From Thalassobacillus_A hwangdonensis (GTDB lineage Bacteria > Bacillota > Bacilli > Bacillales > Halobacillaceae), in contig NZ_JBHTKL010000001.1 in the NCBI RefSeq assembly GCF_042675915.1, positions 1,411,178 to 1,475,177 on the forward strand: a DNA stretch of 64,000 bases, read 5' to 3'. Shown in pieces: positions 42,564 through 50,798 of this stretch (positions within the stretch are counted from its first letter, which is position 1; each line of letters starts with the position of its first letter). A program made the translations under genes and the position numbers. The notes beneath the pieces are model-generated. The model did no database searches. It was given only the letters and a program-made list of their open reading frames with translations, and was not told the DNA's origin.

Positions 42564-44753
42564 TTGAAATCGATACGAAATAGGGTCAGGTTGATATTAG
42601 GTCTGTCCTTGATCAGTCTATTGGTATTACTTGGATTCGCTGCCGTTTATTTCAATCAGCAGAATGATATGGCTGGCCAAACGGAGGATGTCCAGGAAGT
42701 TTTGTTACATAGTGAAAGAATCAATACCTTAATGTCCGCTACCGAAACAAGTCAGCAGCAGTTTTTTGCAACGCCGAGTGAAGAAGCAGCTGAATCGCTT
42801 CAGGCTTCCATTGCTCAATTGAAACAGACAGCCGGGGATTATGCTAAGGAACATAGTAACTATGATGAAGTGGCGAAACAGTTTGCTGCGGTAGAGGAGA
42901 GCGCGATTCAGTATGAAAAAGAATCCGAACCTCTGATCAACATGTTCCGCCTTGTCGGCTTTGAAGAAAATGAAGGCATGAAAGAATTCATCGCTACCTC
43001 TTATAGTGAACTGGAGAGCATGATTGAAAGCGCTGATGATCCTACCCTCAAAAATGGTCTTCTCTCTCTGAAAGTACTGGAACAAACATTCCTCCAGACA
43101 CCTACAGAGGAGAATTTCAACCAATTCAAGCAAGGGAAACAGGCATTTTCAGACCTAGCAAGAGCATCTGAACTTCCATCGGAAAATCAAAGTGCAATCA
43201 ACACCAACCTGATGAAGTATGAGCAGACACTGCGTTCGATTTTCAATACGATTACACAGGCGGATGCAATTACGCAGACGTTCGGAACGATTTCTTCGAA
43301 TATTTCTGACCAGGTCAATCAGGTCGTGCTTGCAACGGAAGACATCAATGCAGAAATCCGCGCCCAACAGGAAGAGACGACGCAATCCATGGTTCTTCTG
43401 TTCATCGTTATAGCAGGCGCAGCAATTCTTATCACGTTAATTACAGGAATTATCCTCATTCGTTCAATCACGAAGTCGATCGTTTCTTTGAAAAAAGGAG
43501 CGCAAATCATCGGAGATGGTGACTTATCACATCGGGTTGATTTGAAGACGAAGGATGAAATGGCTGAATTGGGCAATACCTTCAATCAAATGGCAGAACG
43601 TATGGAAGGCTCTGTACGAAAGGTACTTGAAGCAGCTGGAGTGCTTGGAAGCTCGTCTACTCATTTAGCTGAAGTATCTGAACAGACTGCCCAGCAGGCG
43701 GATGAAGTCAATGATGCCATCAACCAGGTTGCAGTCGGTTCCCAGGATCAGGCTGGAAAGATTGATGAAAGTACTCAACTGATCGAACAAGTTTCTCAGA
43801 AAATCAAAAGCACTGAAACGGCTGCCGAAAAGATCTCCCGCTCCCTCAATGAAGCAGGAGTTGAAGGAAAACGCGGCCTAGCCACAGTAGAAGAACTCAA
43901 AGAAACATCGGATTCATTCATTGAATTGGCAGCTCACCTGACGAAAGAAGTCAAAACTGCCACGGAGCAGTCACAACAAGTCAATAAGATCGTTACGACG
44001 ATTGAAGAAATTGCTGACAATACGAATCTATTAGCACTTAACGCAGCAATTGAATCCGCACGTGCCGGTGAAGCAGGTAAAGGCTTTGCTGTCGTAGCGG
44101 ATGAAGTGAGAAAACTTGCAGAACGCTCCAAGTCAGAAGCGCAAGGTATTCAGCGCTTGGTTGTAGAGATGTCCAGTCAAATGACGAACCTCTCTAAGGA
44201 AGCGGAAAAGTTCGATACTTATCAGGATGCACAGTCATCTGCAGTTACACATACGAGAGATGCCTTCAACCGGATTGCATCCAATGTGCTTGAGATGAAC
44301 GAGCAAATCAAAGATGTGAAGAACTCCATTTCGGATGTCGATCATGTCAATGAGGAACTGAAACATAAACTTCACGAAATCAGCATCATCTCTGAACAGG
44401 CAGTTGCCACTGCTGAGGAAGTCGCTGCTTCAAGTGAAAGCCAGTCACAGTCCATTTCCCAGGTTAACCTCGCTGCGGGAAGTCTGCAAAGCCTTTCACA
44501 GGAGCTGGAAGCGGAAGTTAGCCAGTTCTCCATTTCAGAGGAAACAGAAGTAATCGAAGAAGATCTGGTTGAGCAGGACCAGGCAGAAGGCTTCGAAGAG
44601 GATGACTATTCTGCAGAGGTTACTGACGAATCAGAAGAAGAGATTCCTTTTGTTGATGAAGATCATGAAGATGTCACTTACTTTACTGAAGATGAGGAAG
44701 TACAAGATAATGATGAAACAGACCTTCCTGATCAGCATAAACTATCTTCATAA
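42564..44753 (+). CDS. Methyl-accepting chemotaxis protein with acidic C-terminal tail
   Basis: 729 residues. TM1 at ~9-28, an extracellular helical sensor ~30-275, TM2 ~278-300, HAMP ~300-355, then the signalling domain. Hairpin tip IADNTNLLALNAAIESARAG and GKGFAVVADEVRKLAERSK are intact. The final ~72 residues are nearly half Asp/Glu with one Lys, beyond the normal MCP end. Start is TTG with GGAGGGGG. Ligand unknown. Confidence 0.95.
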   Translation: MKSIRNRVRLILGLSLISLLVLLGFAAVYFNQQNDMAGQTEDVQEVLLHSERINTLMSATETSQQQFFATPSEEAAESLQASIAQLKQTAGDYAKEHSNYDEVAKQFAAVEESAIQYEKESEPLINMFRLVGFEENEGMKEFIATSYSELESMIESADDPTLKNGLLSLKVLEQTFLQTPTEENFNQFKQGKQAFSDLARASELPSENQSAINTNLMKYEQTLRSIFNTITQADAITQTFGTISSNISDQVNQVVLATEDINAEIRAQQEETTQSMVLLFIVIAGAAILITLITGIILIRSITKSIVSLKKGAQIIGDGDLSHRVDLKTKDEMAELGNTFNQMAERMEGSVRKVLEAAGVLGSSSTHLAEVSEQTAQQADEVNDAINQVAVGSQDQAGKIDESTQLIEQVSQKIKSTETAAEKISRSLNEAGVEGKRGLATVEELKETSDSFIELAAHLTKEVKTATEQSQQVNKIVTTIEEIADNTNLLALNAAIESARAGEAGKGFAVVADEVRKLAERSKSEAQGIQRLVVEMSSQMTNLSKEAEKFDTYQDAQSSAVTHTRDAFNRIASNVLEMNEQIKDVKNSISDVDHVNEELKHKLHEISIISEQAVATAEEVAASSESQSQSISQVNLAAGSLQSLSQELEAEVSQFSISEETEVIEEDLVEQDQAEGFEEDDYSAEVTDESEEEIPFVDEDHEDVTYFTEDEEVQDNDETDLPDQHKLSS

Positions 44754-44770
44754 AGTACAATAATACAAAG

Positions 44771-44808
44771 AAAAAGCAGGAGATCCACACATGGATCTCC
44801 TGCTTTTT
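44771..44808. terminator. Bidirectional terminator, MCP / lipoprotein
   Basis: AAAAAGCAGGAGATCC/GGATCTCCTGCTTTTT 16-bp perfect stem. Confidence 0.92.
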
Positions 44809-44809
44809 C

Positions 44810-45322
44810 TCATTCTGTATATGCAATGGAGTTGGCAATCTTCATCATTTTTTCAGCATCGTCAGGTAAATCGCTTTTTTCGGTATAGGTGGTGATTTTC
44901 ACTCCACCTACTCCTACTTGGAGTTCATACTTATCCTGCTCATTGATCGGCAGTATCCTTACATAACCGAAGCGGTCATCGTCTTCGAAAGCTTCCAGAA
45001 GAATATTATCCTCTACTTTGGAAGCTGATTCATAGTTCAACTTGCTCGTTCTTTCTTCCATTGAATTATAGAACAAGATGAAAGTCTGATCCCCTTCAGC
45101 GATGATCAGGTTACTTTTCGATTCGTCCGAAATTTCCATCGAGTCCGGCAAGTATAGCGTAAATCCTAGTGCATCTGTATTGGACTTGACGTCCTCTTCC
45201 GAAAATGCAGTTTCACTGACTTCCTTCGTCTTCTTCAGCGCATCATCTTCGGACATGAACATTCCACATCCACTCAGGATCAATGCAATGAGCCCCATGA
45301 TGGCACCTACCATTTTTTTCAT
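44810..45322 (-). CDS. Lipoprotein of unknown function
   Basis: 170 residues. Signal peptide with lipobox ALILSGCG (Cys ~19). The mature part is acidic, with LGFTLYLPDSMEISDESKSNLI, TFILFYNSMEER and ANSIAYTE; no recognised motif. Surface-anchored by a diacylglyceryl Cys. The stop codon is two bases beyond the shared terminator stem. Single gene. Confidence 0.8.
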   Translation of the reverse strand: MKKMVGAIMGLIALILSGCGMFMSEDDALKKTKEVSETAFSEEDVKSNTDALGFTLYLPDSMEISDESKSNLIIAEGDQTFILFYNSMEERTSKLNYESASKVEDNILLEAFEDDDRFGYVRILPINEQDKYELQVGVGGVKITTYTEKSDLPDDAEKMMKIANSIAYTE

Positions 45323-45474
45323 CGTTAATTCCCCCAGTGTTCTCTTTTTCTACAACTATAATACTATTAATTTCAAATTTGACAAGTGCATACCGGAAAT
45401 CACGTGAATGGACAAGCTCAATCAATTGTGCACATAATGAAAAGGTATCTACTATTTAATGGGGAGTGTTTAAG

Positions 45475-45915
45475 ATGGAACTTACGGTTTATCTTGCCGG
45501 ACAGATCCACGATGATTGGCGCGGAGACGTTCGCACGAAAGCGAAGGAAAAGAATCTTCCATTAACATTTGTCGGCCCTCAGGAAAATCATGGGCGATCC
45601 GATGATATCGGAGAAGCGATTCTTGGAGAACAACCTGGAAAGTTATATAAAGATGATGCAGCTTCAAGCATCAATAATTTCCGTACAGAAGTTCTGATGC
45701 AGAAATCTGATGTTGTCATTGCATTGTTTGGGGAAAATTATAAACAATGGAACACGGCGATGGATGCAAGTGCGGCGATGCAGATGAATAAACCGACGAT
45801 TGTTGTTCGTCCTGAGTCATTGATCCACCCATTGAAAGAGTTATCGAACAAAGCGAATGTCACTGTAGAGACGATTGATCAGGCTCTTGATGTACTCGCA
45901 TACATTTATGAATAA
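45475..45915 (+). CDS. ytoQ: YtoQ family protein
   Basis: 146 residues. MELTVYLAGQIHDDWRGDVR, SDVVIALFGENYKQWNTAMD and ASAAMQMNKPTIVVRP resemble a nucleoside 2-deoxyribosyltransferase-like fold; activity unknown. ATG 45475 follows GGGGAG at eight bases; an in-frame GTG three codons earlier is too close to the site. Single gene with its own terminator. Confidence 0.85.
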   Translation: MELTVYLAGQIHDDWRGDVRTKAKEKNLPLTFVGPQENHGRSDDIGEAILGEQPGKLYKDDAASSINNFRTEVLMQKSDVVIALFGENYKQWNTAMDASAAMQMNKPTIVVRPESLIHPLKELSNKANVTVETIDQALDVLAYIYE

Positions 45916-45935
45916 TAAAATAATTCAAAACTATT

Positions 45936-45967
45936 AAAGACCCGACAATTTATGATCGGGTCTTTTG
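45936..45967 (+). terminator. ytoQ terminator
   Basis: AAAGACCCGA/TCGGGTCTTTT stem-loop. Confidence 0.85.
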
Positions 45968-45982
45968 CTTTGAATCAAATGG

Positions 45983-46109
45983 CCGCTTCGTCAACCTACT
46001 TCGCTTTCCGCGGGCACGGCCGAAGCCTCCTCGGGAAGTAAATGTCACTTCCCTGTGGGGTCTTCGACTCGCGCTGTTCCCGCTGGAGTCTACGTAGGTT
46101 GACTACGCT
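45983..46109 (-). repeat. ~130-bp imperfect palindromic repeat, copy C (inverted)
   Basis: Reverse orientation to copies A and B. In the A/B reading its outer arms are GTCAACCTAC/GTAGGTTGAC, changed together relative to CATAC/GTATG. Central hairpin GGGAAGT-GACATTT-ACTTCCC (plus strand 46033-46053), again 7-7-7. Lies between ytoQ and the DUF84 gene, which both read toward it. Confidence 0.85.
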
Positions 46110-46180
46110 GAATCTAATGATTAGATTAAGTCGCTCATTTTCTACTTTCTAATTTTTCGCTATCTTGTCGATTAAAGTGT

Positions 46181-46693
46181 TCAGCCATTTCTTCTGTAGT
46201 ATTCGTATTGTCCTTTTAACAATTTGACGACGTGGGCGAACATTTCCTGACGGTTGACGAGTTCATTCGTGAAGATGCCAACTGCCCCTTCATTCTTCCG
46301 GACTTCTTGTCTAGAGGCATAGTCATCCATTACTTCGCCAAGTTCTTTTCCTTTTTCAAGTTCCTCTTTAATTTCATCCGGCAAAGGAATTCTTGCGCCG
46401 CTTGCAGTATAGAGGTTCTCCTCATCGTCGACCATCGCCCCCCAATTACAGAGGTATAACTGATCTTCAATTTCCATCACGCCACCTTCAAGTCCGAGAC
46501 CGAAGCCGTTCTTTTTGATCTTAGCGCATTCGCGCGCCCGGTTGATTGCTCCTTCCAATGTTTCTTCATCAGAAAAAGGCTGCGCGGAAACTTTGGATTC
46601 TACCTCAACACCTTCGACATTTGCTGATTCGAATACTGTCTTGACAGCGTTGATTTTGGTAGGATTTTTGGAACCTATATATAGTTGGACCAT
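46181..46693 (-). CDS. DUF84 family inosine/xanthosine triphosphatase
   Basis: 170 residues. YjjX/NTPase-PRRC1 family that hydrolyses non-canonical purine triphosphates. IGSKNPTKINAVKTVF N-terminus, ARECAKIKKNGFGLGLEGGV core, and TASGARIPLPDEI. Start ATG 46693 has GAGGAAAGGTG upstream; the longer frame adds 12 residues with no site. No obvious terminator at its end other than repeat C further on. Confidence 0.86.
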   Translation of the reverse strand: MVQLYIGSKNPTKINAVKTVFESANVEGVEVESKVSAQPFSDEETLEGAINRARECAKIKKNGFGLGLEGGVMEIEDQLYLCNWGAMVDDEENLYTASGARIPLPDEIKEELEKGKELGEVMDDYASRQEVRKNEGAVGIFTNELVNRQEMFAHVVKLLKGQYEYYRRNG

Positions 46694-46792
46694 GTATGTT
46701 TTCACCTTTCCTCTGGTGTGATTACTCATGCATTTTTACTATTCTATCACAAAAGATGATGAAGATTAAACCAACGATTGGAAATGTAAGAA

Positions 46793-46816
46793 GGGAATCC
46801 AAAATAACGGATTCCC
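46793..46816 (-). terminator. ytoP terminator
   Basis: GGGAATCC-GTTATTTT-GGATTCCC stem followed by TTCTT. Confidence 0.7.
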
Positions 46817-46839
46817 CAAAAATATCTTTCTCCTATTTA

Positions 46840-47907
46840 TCAGCCATTCTTCCTTATCTGTTCTACGGTGTTCTGGTCTGTATTTTTGACAAGTTTGATC
46901 AATAGTTCTTTCGCAGCGGCATAATCGTCTACATGGATGATGGAAGATGACGTATGGATATACCTTGAACATATGCCGACGACAGCGGATGGCACACCAT
47001 CGTTCGATATATGGACACGTCCTGCATCCGTGCCACCTTGGGATACGAAGTACTGATATGGAATATCATTCGACTCCGCTGTGTCCAAAATAAAGTCGCG
47101 GATGCCACGATGTGTCACCATCGAACGATCGAGAATTCTCAACAGGGCTCCTTTGCCAAGCTGACCGAACTCTTTCTCGTCTCCACTCATATCATTTGCC
47201 GGAGAAGCATCCAAAGCATAGAAGATATCCGGCTGGATCATGTTCGCTGCAACTTGTGCACCTCGTAATCCAACTTCTTCCTGAACAGTAGCACCTGAAT
47301 ACAATTCATTCGGAAGCTTGTGTCCTTGAAGCTCTTTCAATAGCTCGACTGATAGGCCACACCCATAACGGTTATCCCATGCTTTTGCCAAGACTTTCTT
47401 GTCATTGGCCATCGGGGTGAATGGGCATGTTGGAACAATCTGCTGACCAGGCTTGATTCCGATCCGCTCAGCATCTTCGCGATCATCCGCACCGATATCG
47501 ATCATCATGTTTTTCACTTCCATCGGCTTTTTCCGTTGTTCAGGGGTAAGGTTATGAGGAGGAATCGATCCCACAACCCCGACTACCGGTCCATTTTCAG
47601 TAATGATTTGCACGCGCTGTGCAAGCATCACTTGATTCCACCAGCCACCGAGTGTCTGGAATCTAAGCATTCCATTTTTCGTAATCTGAGTAACCATGAA
47701 TCCGACTTCATCCATGTGACCAGCAACCATGACCTTCGGGCCTTCGCCTTTTTTGACACCGAAGACTCCTCCGAGCTTATCCTGGATAACCTCATCCGAA
47801 TACTTCTCCAACTCGCTTCTCATAAATGCACGTACCTGATGCTCATTTCCTGGAGCACCTGGCAACTCTGTCAATGTTTTGAATAGTGACAATGTATCTT
47901 GATTCAT
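46840..47907 (-). CDS. ytoP: M42 family aminopeptidase YtoP
   Basis: 355 residues, two-zinc glutamyl-aminopeptidase/endoglucanase M family. Metal ligands: VAGHMDEVGFMV (His), AWDNRYGCGLSVELL (Asp), TVQEEVGLRGAQ (catalytic Glu, Glu ligand), ALDASPANDM (Asp) and a late His in SRYIHTSSSIIH. Forms dodecameric cytosolic shells in known relatives. Divergent from ytzB as in B. subtilis. Confidence 0.94.
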   Translation of the reverse strand: MNQDTLSLFKTLTELPGAPGNEHQVRAFMRSELEKYSDEVIQDKLGGVFGVKKGEGPKVMVAGHMDEVGFMVTQITKNGMLRFQTLGGWWNQVMLAQRVQIITENGPVVGVVGSIPPHNLTPEQRKKPMEVKNMMIDIGADDREDAERIGIKPGQQIVPTCPFTPMANDKKVLAKAWDNRYGCGLSVELLKELQGHKLPNELYSGATVQEEVGLRGAQVAANMIQPDIFYALDASPANDMSGDEKEFGQLGKGALLRILDRSMVTHRGIRDFILDTAESNDIPYQYFVSQGGTDAGRVHISNDGVPSAVVGICSRYIHTSSSIIHVDDYAAAKELLIKLVKNTDQNTVEQIRKNG

Positions 47908-48047
47908 ATGTATCGCTCTCCTTTCACACTTAACCTCTATTTTACCGAAATTTTTGAATCGTTTCTACTTTCAAGGTTTTCATTTTCTTTATGAGGGAAC
48001 ATTTAGTATACTGGATGAAGATATTACTATAACTGAGGTGAATGTTG

Positions 48048-48362
48048 ATGAATTGGAAGAAAGTAGCCCTGGCTGCAGGTGTTGGAGCACTTGCAGGTTA
48101 TGTAGTCAAAGAACAAGTTGCCAACAGGCAAGGTGTGACACCAGAGAAAGCACTTAAAATCGCAAAAGAATCATTTAAAAAACAAGGTCCGATCAGTGGT
48201 TCATGGATCTACATGAAACCTGAACAGTTAAGTAAGAACGGAATAGACTATGATGTCTACCGTGGTGGCGTCTCCAAGAGCCAGGACGGTGCAACGACTC
48301 AATATGAATTCTTCATCGATTCCAGCACAGGTACGATCGTAGACGTAGCTGAAGCAAATTAA
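48048..48362 (+). CDS. ytzB: PepSY-domain protein YtzB
   Basis: 104 residues. Short hydrophobic N-terminus (KVALAAGVGALAGYVVKEQV), then a PepSY-like domain: VTPEKALKIAKESFKKQGPI, YDVYRGGVSKSQDG, YEFFIDSSTGTIVDV. PepSY domains often inhibit secreted peptidases. ATG 48048 lies seven bases from GAGGTG; an earlier ATG at 48042 is too close. Ends in a strong terminator. Confidence 0.87.
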   Translation: MNWKKVALAAGVGALAGYVVKEQVANRQGVTPEKALKIAKESFKKQGPISGSWIYMKPEQLSKNGIDYDVYRGGVSKSQDGATTQYEFFIDSSTGTIVDVAEAN

Positions 48363-48370
48363 TAAGTGAG

Positions 48371-48401
48371 AAAGCCATGCTGTAATCAGCATGGCTTTTT
48401 T
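48371..48401. terminator. Bidirectional terminator, ytzB / ytnP
   Basis: AAAGCCATGCTG/CAGCATGGCTTTTTT stem between convergent genes. Confidence 0.92.
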
Positions 48402-48404
48402 CTT

Positions 48405-49259
48405 TTACTTATATTCATATCTTTCTCTTTCGAGTCGTTTGGTCACAGCTCCGGAAGTATCTACCTGCAAAGCACGATAATACGCATCATGGTAGAACGT
48501 GAACCAGGCATTCCGATCATAGCCGTAGTCCAGCCATTTTTTCTTTTGATGGACGGATGTCACTGGAAAATCATCATAAGCAAGTACCCACAGCGGGTTC
48601 TGATGACCATGTGTCGGCATCAGGTCTGCCATATGGATAAAGGTTTCCTCCCCATCTTCAAACACAAGAATGGAATGTCCGTCACTATGGCCACCAGTAT
48701 GAATCATCGTAAGACCTGGAATGATCTCCAGTTTTTCCTCGTAAGTATTCATATGATCCTCGACAGGCTTCCAGTTATCTTCCCAATATGTATTCTTCGA
48801 TCGCATATTAGGATGCTTCATTTCGTCCCATTCGACAGCAGATGTATAAATCGGAGTGTCACCGAAAGTTGGAACAAGTGTATCGCCATCCCAACTCGTC
48901 AGCCCACATGCGTGGTCGAAATGAAGATGTGTCATCAGGACACCATCCAAATCCGCTGCTGAAAGCCCCACTTCCTGCAATGAGGTGAGCACCGAGGACT
49001 CCTCCAAGACGCCAAAATTACGCTTCATTTTATCATTCATCTTCTGATTACCTATACCAGAATCAATCAGAAATCGCGAGCCGTCGATTTCAAGAAGAAT
49101 AGGGTCTGTCCGCAATTCCACCTGATTGTTCTCATTGACGGGATACTTTTTCTTCCATAATGGCCGTGGAACCACACCAAACATCGCTCCACCGTCCAGA
49201 TGAGTGACGCCTCCATTCAGCCATGTCAACTTCGCTCTTCCAACCTGTAATGTTTCCAA
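48405..49259 (-). CDS. ytnP: Metallo-beta-lactamase fold lactonase YtnP
   Basis: 284 residues. Zinc motif LMTHLHFDHACG (HxHxDH), later MIHTGGHSDGHS and MADLMPTHGHQN. YtnP of B. subtilis is an AHL-lactonase-like quorum-quenching enzyme. The frame begins at GTG 49286, but that is on the ribosome site; TTG 49259 after AGGAGGAGGAGATCTGC gives METLQVG..., like the B. subtilis start. Confidence 0.92.
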   Translation of the reverse strand: METLQVGRAKLTWLNGGVTHLDGGAMFGVVPRPLWKKKYPVNENNQVELRTDPILLEIDGSRFLIDSGIGNQKMNDKMKRNFGVLEESSVLTSLQEVGLSAADLDGVLMTHLHFDHACGLTSWDGDTLVPTFGDTPIYTSAVEWDEMKHPNMRSKNTYWEDNWKPVEDHMNTYEEKLEIIPGLTMIHTGGHSDGHSILVFEDGEETFIHMADLMPTHGHQNPLWVLAYDDFPVTSVHQKKKWLDYGYDRNAWFTFYHDAYYRALQVDTSGAVTKRLERERYEYK

Positions 49260-49326
49260 GCAGATCTCCTCCTCCTGTCTGAACACTCACAGTGTACCAT
49301 ATACAAGAATCATCTTGAAAACGTTA

Positions 49327-49968
49327 TCATCCCCGGAAGGAAGCTTTACAACGATAGATCGGCTGGCCTTTGGCAGCGAACTTTTCTTCATATTCGGTAG
49401 TCACGTTCATTGGATCCTCCAAGCCATGAAGGTCAAGCGCAACCTCCTCAAGCTGCATACCATAAGCGGAGAAACTGACGAGTGAATACTCGAACAAGCC
49501 TCGATTATCCGTTTTGAGGGTGACCTTTCCATCCTGCTTCAATACCGCCTCATATTGCTCAAGGAATGTGTGGAACGTCAATCTTCTTTTCTCGTGGCGT
49601 GATTTCGGCCATGGGTCTGAAAAGTTCAAGTAAATGTGATCGATTTCGTTGTCTGCGAACATTTCTCTCAAATCCTTCGCATCCACATTCACCATGCATA
49701 CGTTGTCCACTTCAGCATCCATCACCTTTTGAACGGCTGTTACGATGACGCTTTTGGCAAGTTCGATTCCGATAAAGTTGATTTCGGGATGCAGGCTGGC
49801 CATGCCTGCGATGAATTGCCCTTTCCCGCTTCCGATTTCTATGTGAATAGGTTGATCCTTCTTGAATAGGTCTTTCCATTTTCCTTTATGTTCGAAGGGC
49901 TCCTGAACGACAATGTGATCATTCTCTTTCAAAAAGTCGTCTGCCCAAGGTTTGTGACGCATTCTCAT
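49327..49968 (-). CDS. trmB: tRNA (guanine-N7-)-methyltransferase TrmB
   Basis: 213 residues. SAM-dependent methylation of G46 in tRNA variable loops. SAM loop IEIGSGKGQFIAGMA, catalytic NFSDPWPKSRHEKRRLT, and C-terminal TTEYEEKFAAKGQPIYRC. ATG follows AGGAGGAATAAGC. 67 bp before ytnP, likely same transcript. Confidence 0.96.
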   Translation of the reverse strand: MRMRHKPWADDFLKENDHIVVQEPFEHKGKWKDLFKKDQPIHIEIGSGKGQFIAGMASLHPEINFIGIELAKSVIVTAVQKVMDAEVDNVCMVNVDAKDLREMFADNEIDHIYLNFSDPWPKSRHEKRRLTFHTFLEQYEAVLKQDGKVTLKTDNRGLFEYSLVSFSAYGMQLEEVALDLHGLEDPMNVTTEYEEKFAAKGQPIYRCKASFRG

Positions 49969-50052
49969 TGCTTATTCCTCCTGTTCTTCCGTTTAAATCT
50001 TACCATGCAACTGCCTTTTTTAAAAATTTTTTTGTGATTTTCTAGCATAAGG

Positions 50053-50105
50053 GCGTATAGCCGAGCTTATCGGCCTATGTTTTCCTATAGAGGAGATATA
50101 TACGC
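50053..50105. other. Possible folded element upstream of trmB / small membrane gene
   Basis: GCGTATA (50053) pairs with TATACGC (50099); inside is ATAGCCGA-GCTTA-TCGG-C-CTAT, a hairpin with one bulged C. It could be a leader of trmB on the minus strand or an operator. No known riboswitch recognised. Confidence 0.35.
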
Positions 50106-50155
50106 TAAGGCATGGAGCATACATATAGAAGAAGCTATATATGATATGTACCTTC

Positions 50156-50185
50156 TTGGGATGTAAGCGCTTCCTGATATATGAT
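50156..50185 (+). promoter_or_regulatory. Sigma-A promoter with internal cre site
   Basis: TTGGGA, 18 bp, TATGAT. ATGTAAGCGCTTCCT at 50161-50175 fits the cre consensus WTGNAANCGNWNNCW at every position and occupies the -35/-10 spacer, so CcpA binding should block the promoter. Confidence 0.65.
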
Positions 50186-50232
50186 TAATAGCGTGTGATA
50201 AATACTAACCATATGGAGTGAGTAATCAACTG

Positions 50233-50391
50233 ATGAAACTTTTAACAGGTATGATTGAAATGAGTATTCTTGCTGTATTTTCAGTACTATTTGCTGGATA
50301 TGCACTGTTCATATATCCATTCGAACAGATGACACAGAAAGTGAACCCGGAAGTCCGTAAAAATAAGATGAAGTACGCACCTCAAGCATAA
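50233..50391 (+). CDS. Small membrane protein (52 residues)
   Basis: Starts MKLLTGMIEMSILAVF and ends KYAPQA. One hydrophobic helix (~residues 8-30), then a short polar, basic tail (FEQMTQKVNPEVRKNKM). GGAGTGAG lies 12 bases upstream, a little far. A promoter with a cre precedes it and a terminator follows, which supports a real gene. Not recognised. Confidence 0.65.
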   Translation: MKLLTGMIEMSILAVFSVLFAGYALFIYPFEQMTQKVNPEVRKNKMKYAPQA

Positions 50392-50419
50392 ACATCCTCA
50401 GAATTACTTCAGATAAATA

Positions 50420-50455
50420 AAAAACTTTGGCTGGAATTCCGGCCAAAGTTTTTTT
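50420..50455 (+). terminator. Terminator of the small membrane gene
   Basis: AAAACTTTGGC/GGCCAAAGTTTTTTT stem with T run. Confidence 0.9.
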
Positions 50456-50507
50456 GTATAGGAAAATCGATATGATAGCACTCTAATAGATAAAGGGGTG
50501 TTCCTAT

Positions 50508-50798
50508 ATGTCATTGACAGTAAACGACCAATTGAATATGCTTTATGACCTTTTGACAGAACAATGTGAAGATGGCTGTGGTACGGTATCGGAATGCCAG
50601 CAGATCGCGAGGATCGTCCATTCACTCCAATCGAAACAGATGGATTCCCGTCATGAAACGCTGACAGGGCACCTGCCGAACATCTATGATTATGGGAATA
50701 ACGTACAATCCACCCAGCAGCTCGACGATCACATCCGCAGCAATCAACCGAATTTGCATGAATGGATCTCCGTTTTGGAACAGATCAAAGATCAATGA
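50508..50798 (+). CDS. ytzH: YtzH-like protein
   Basis: 96 residues, soluble. LTVNDQLNMLYDLLTEQCED, CGTVSECQQIARIVHSL and LHEWISVLEQIKD are family blocks; function unknown. ATG follows AAAGGGGTG. Its 3' end overlaps that of ytmP by 14 bp on the other strand. Confidence 0.85.
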   Translation: MSLTVNDQLNMLYDLLTEQCEDGCGTVSECQQIARIVHSLQSKQMDSRHETLTGHLPNIYDYGNNVQSTQQLDDHIRSNQPNLHEWISVLEQIKDQ

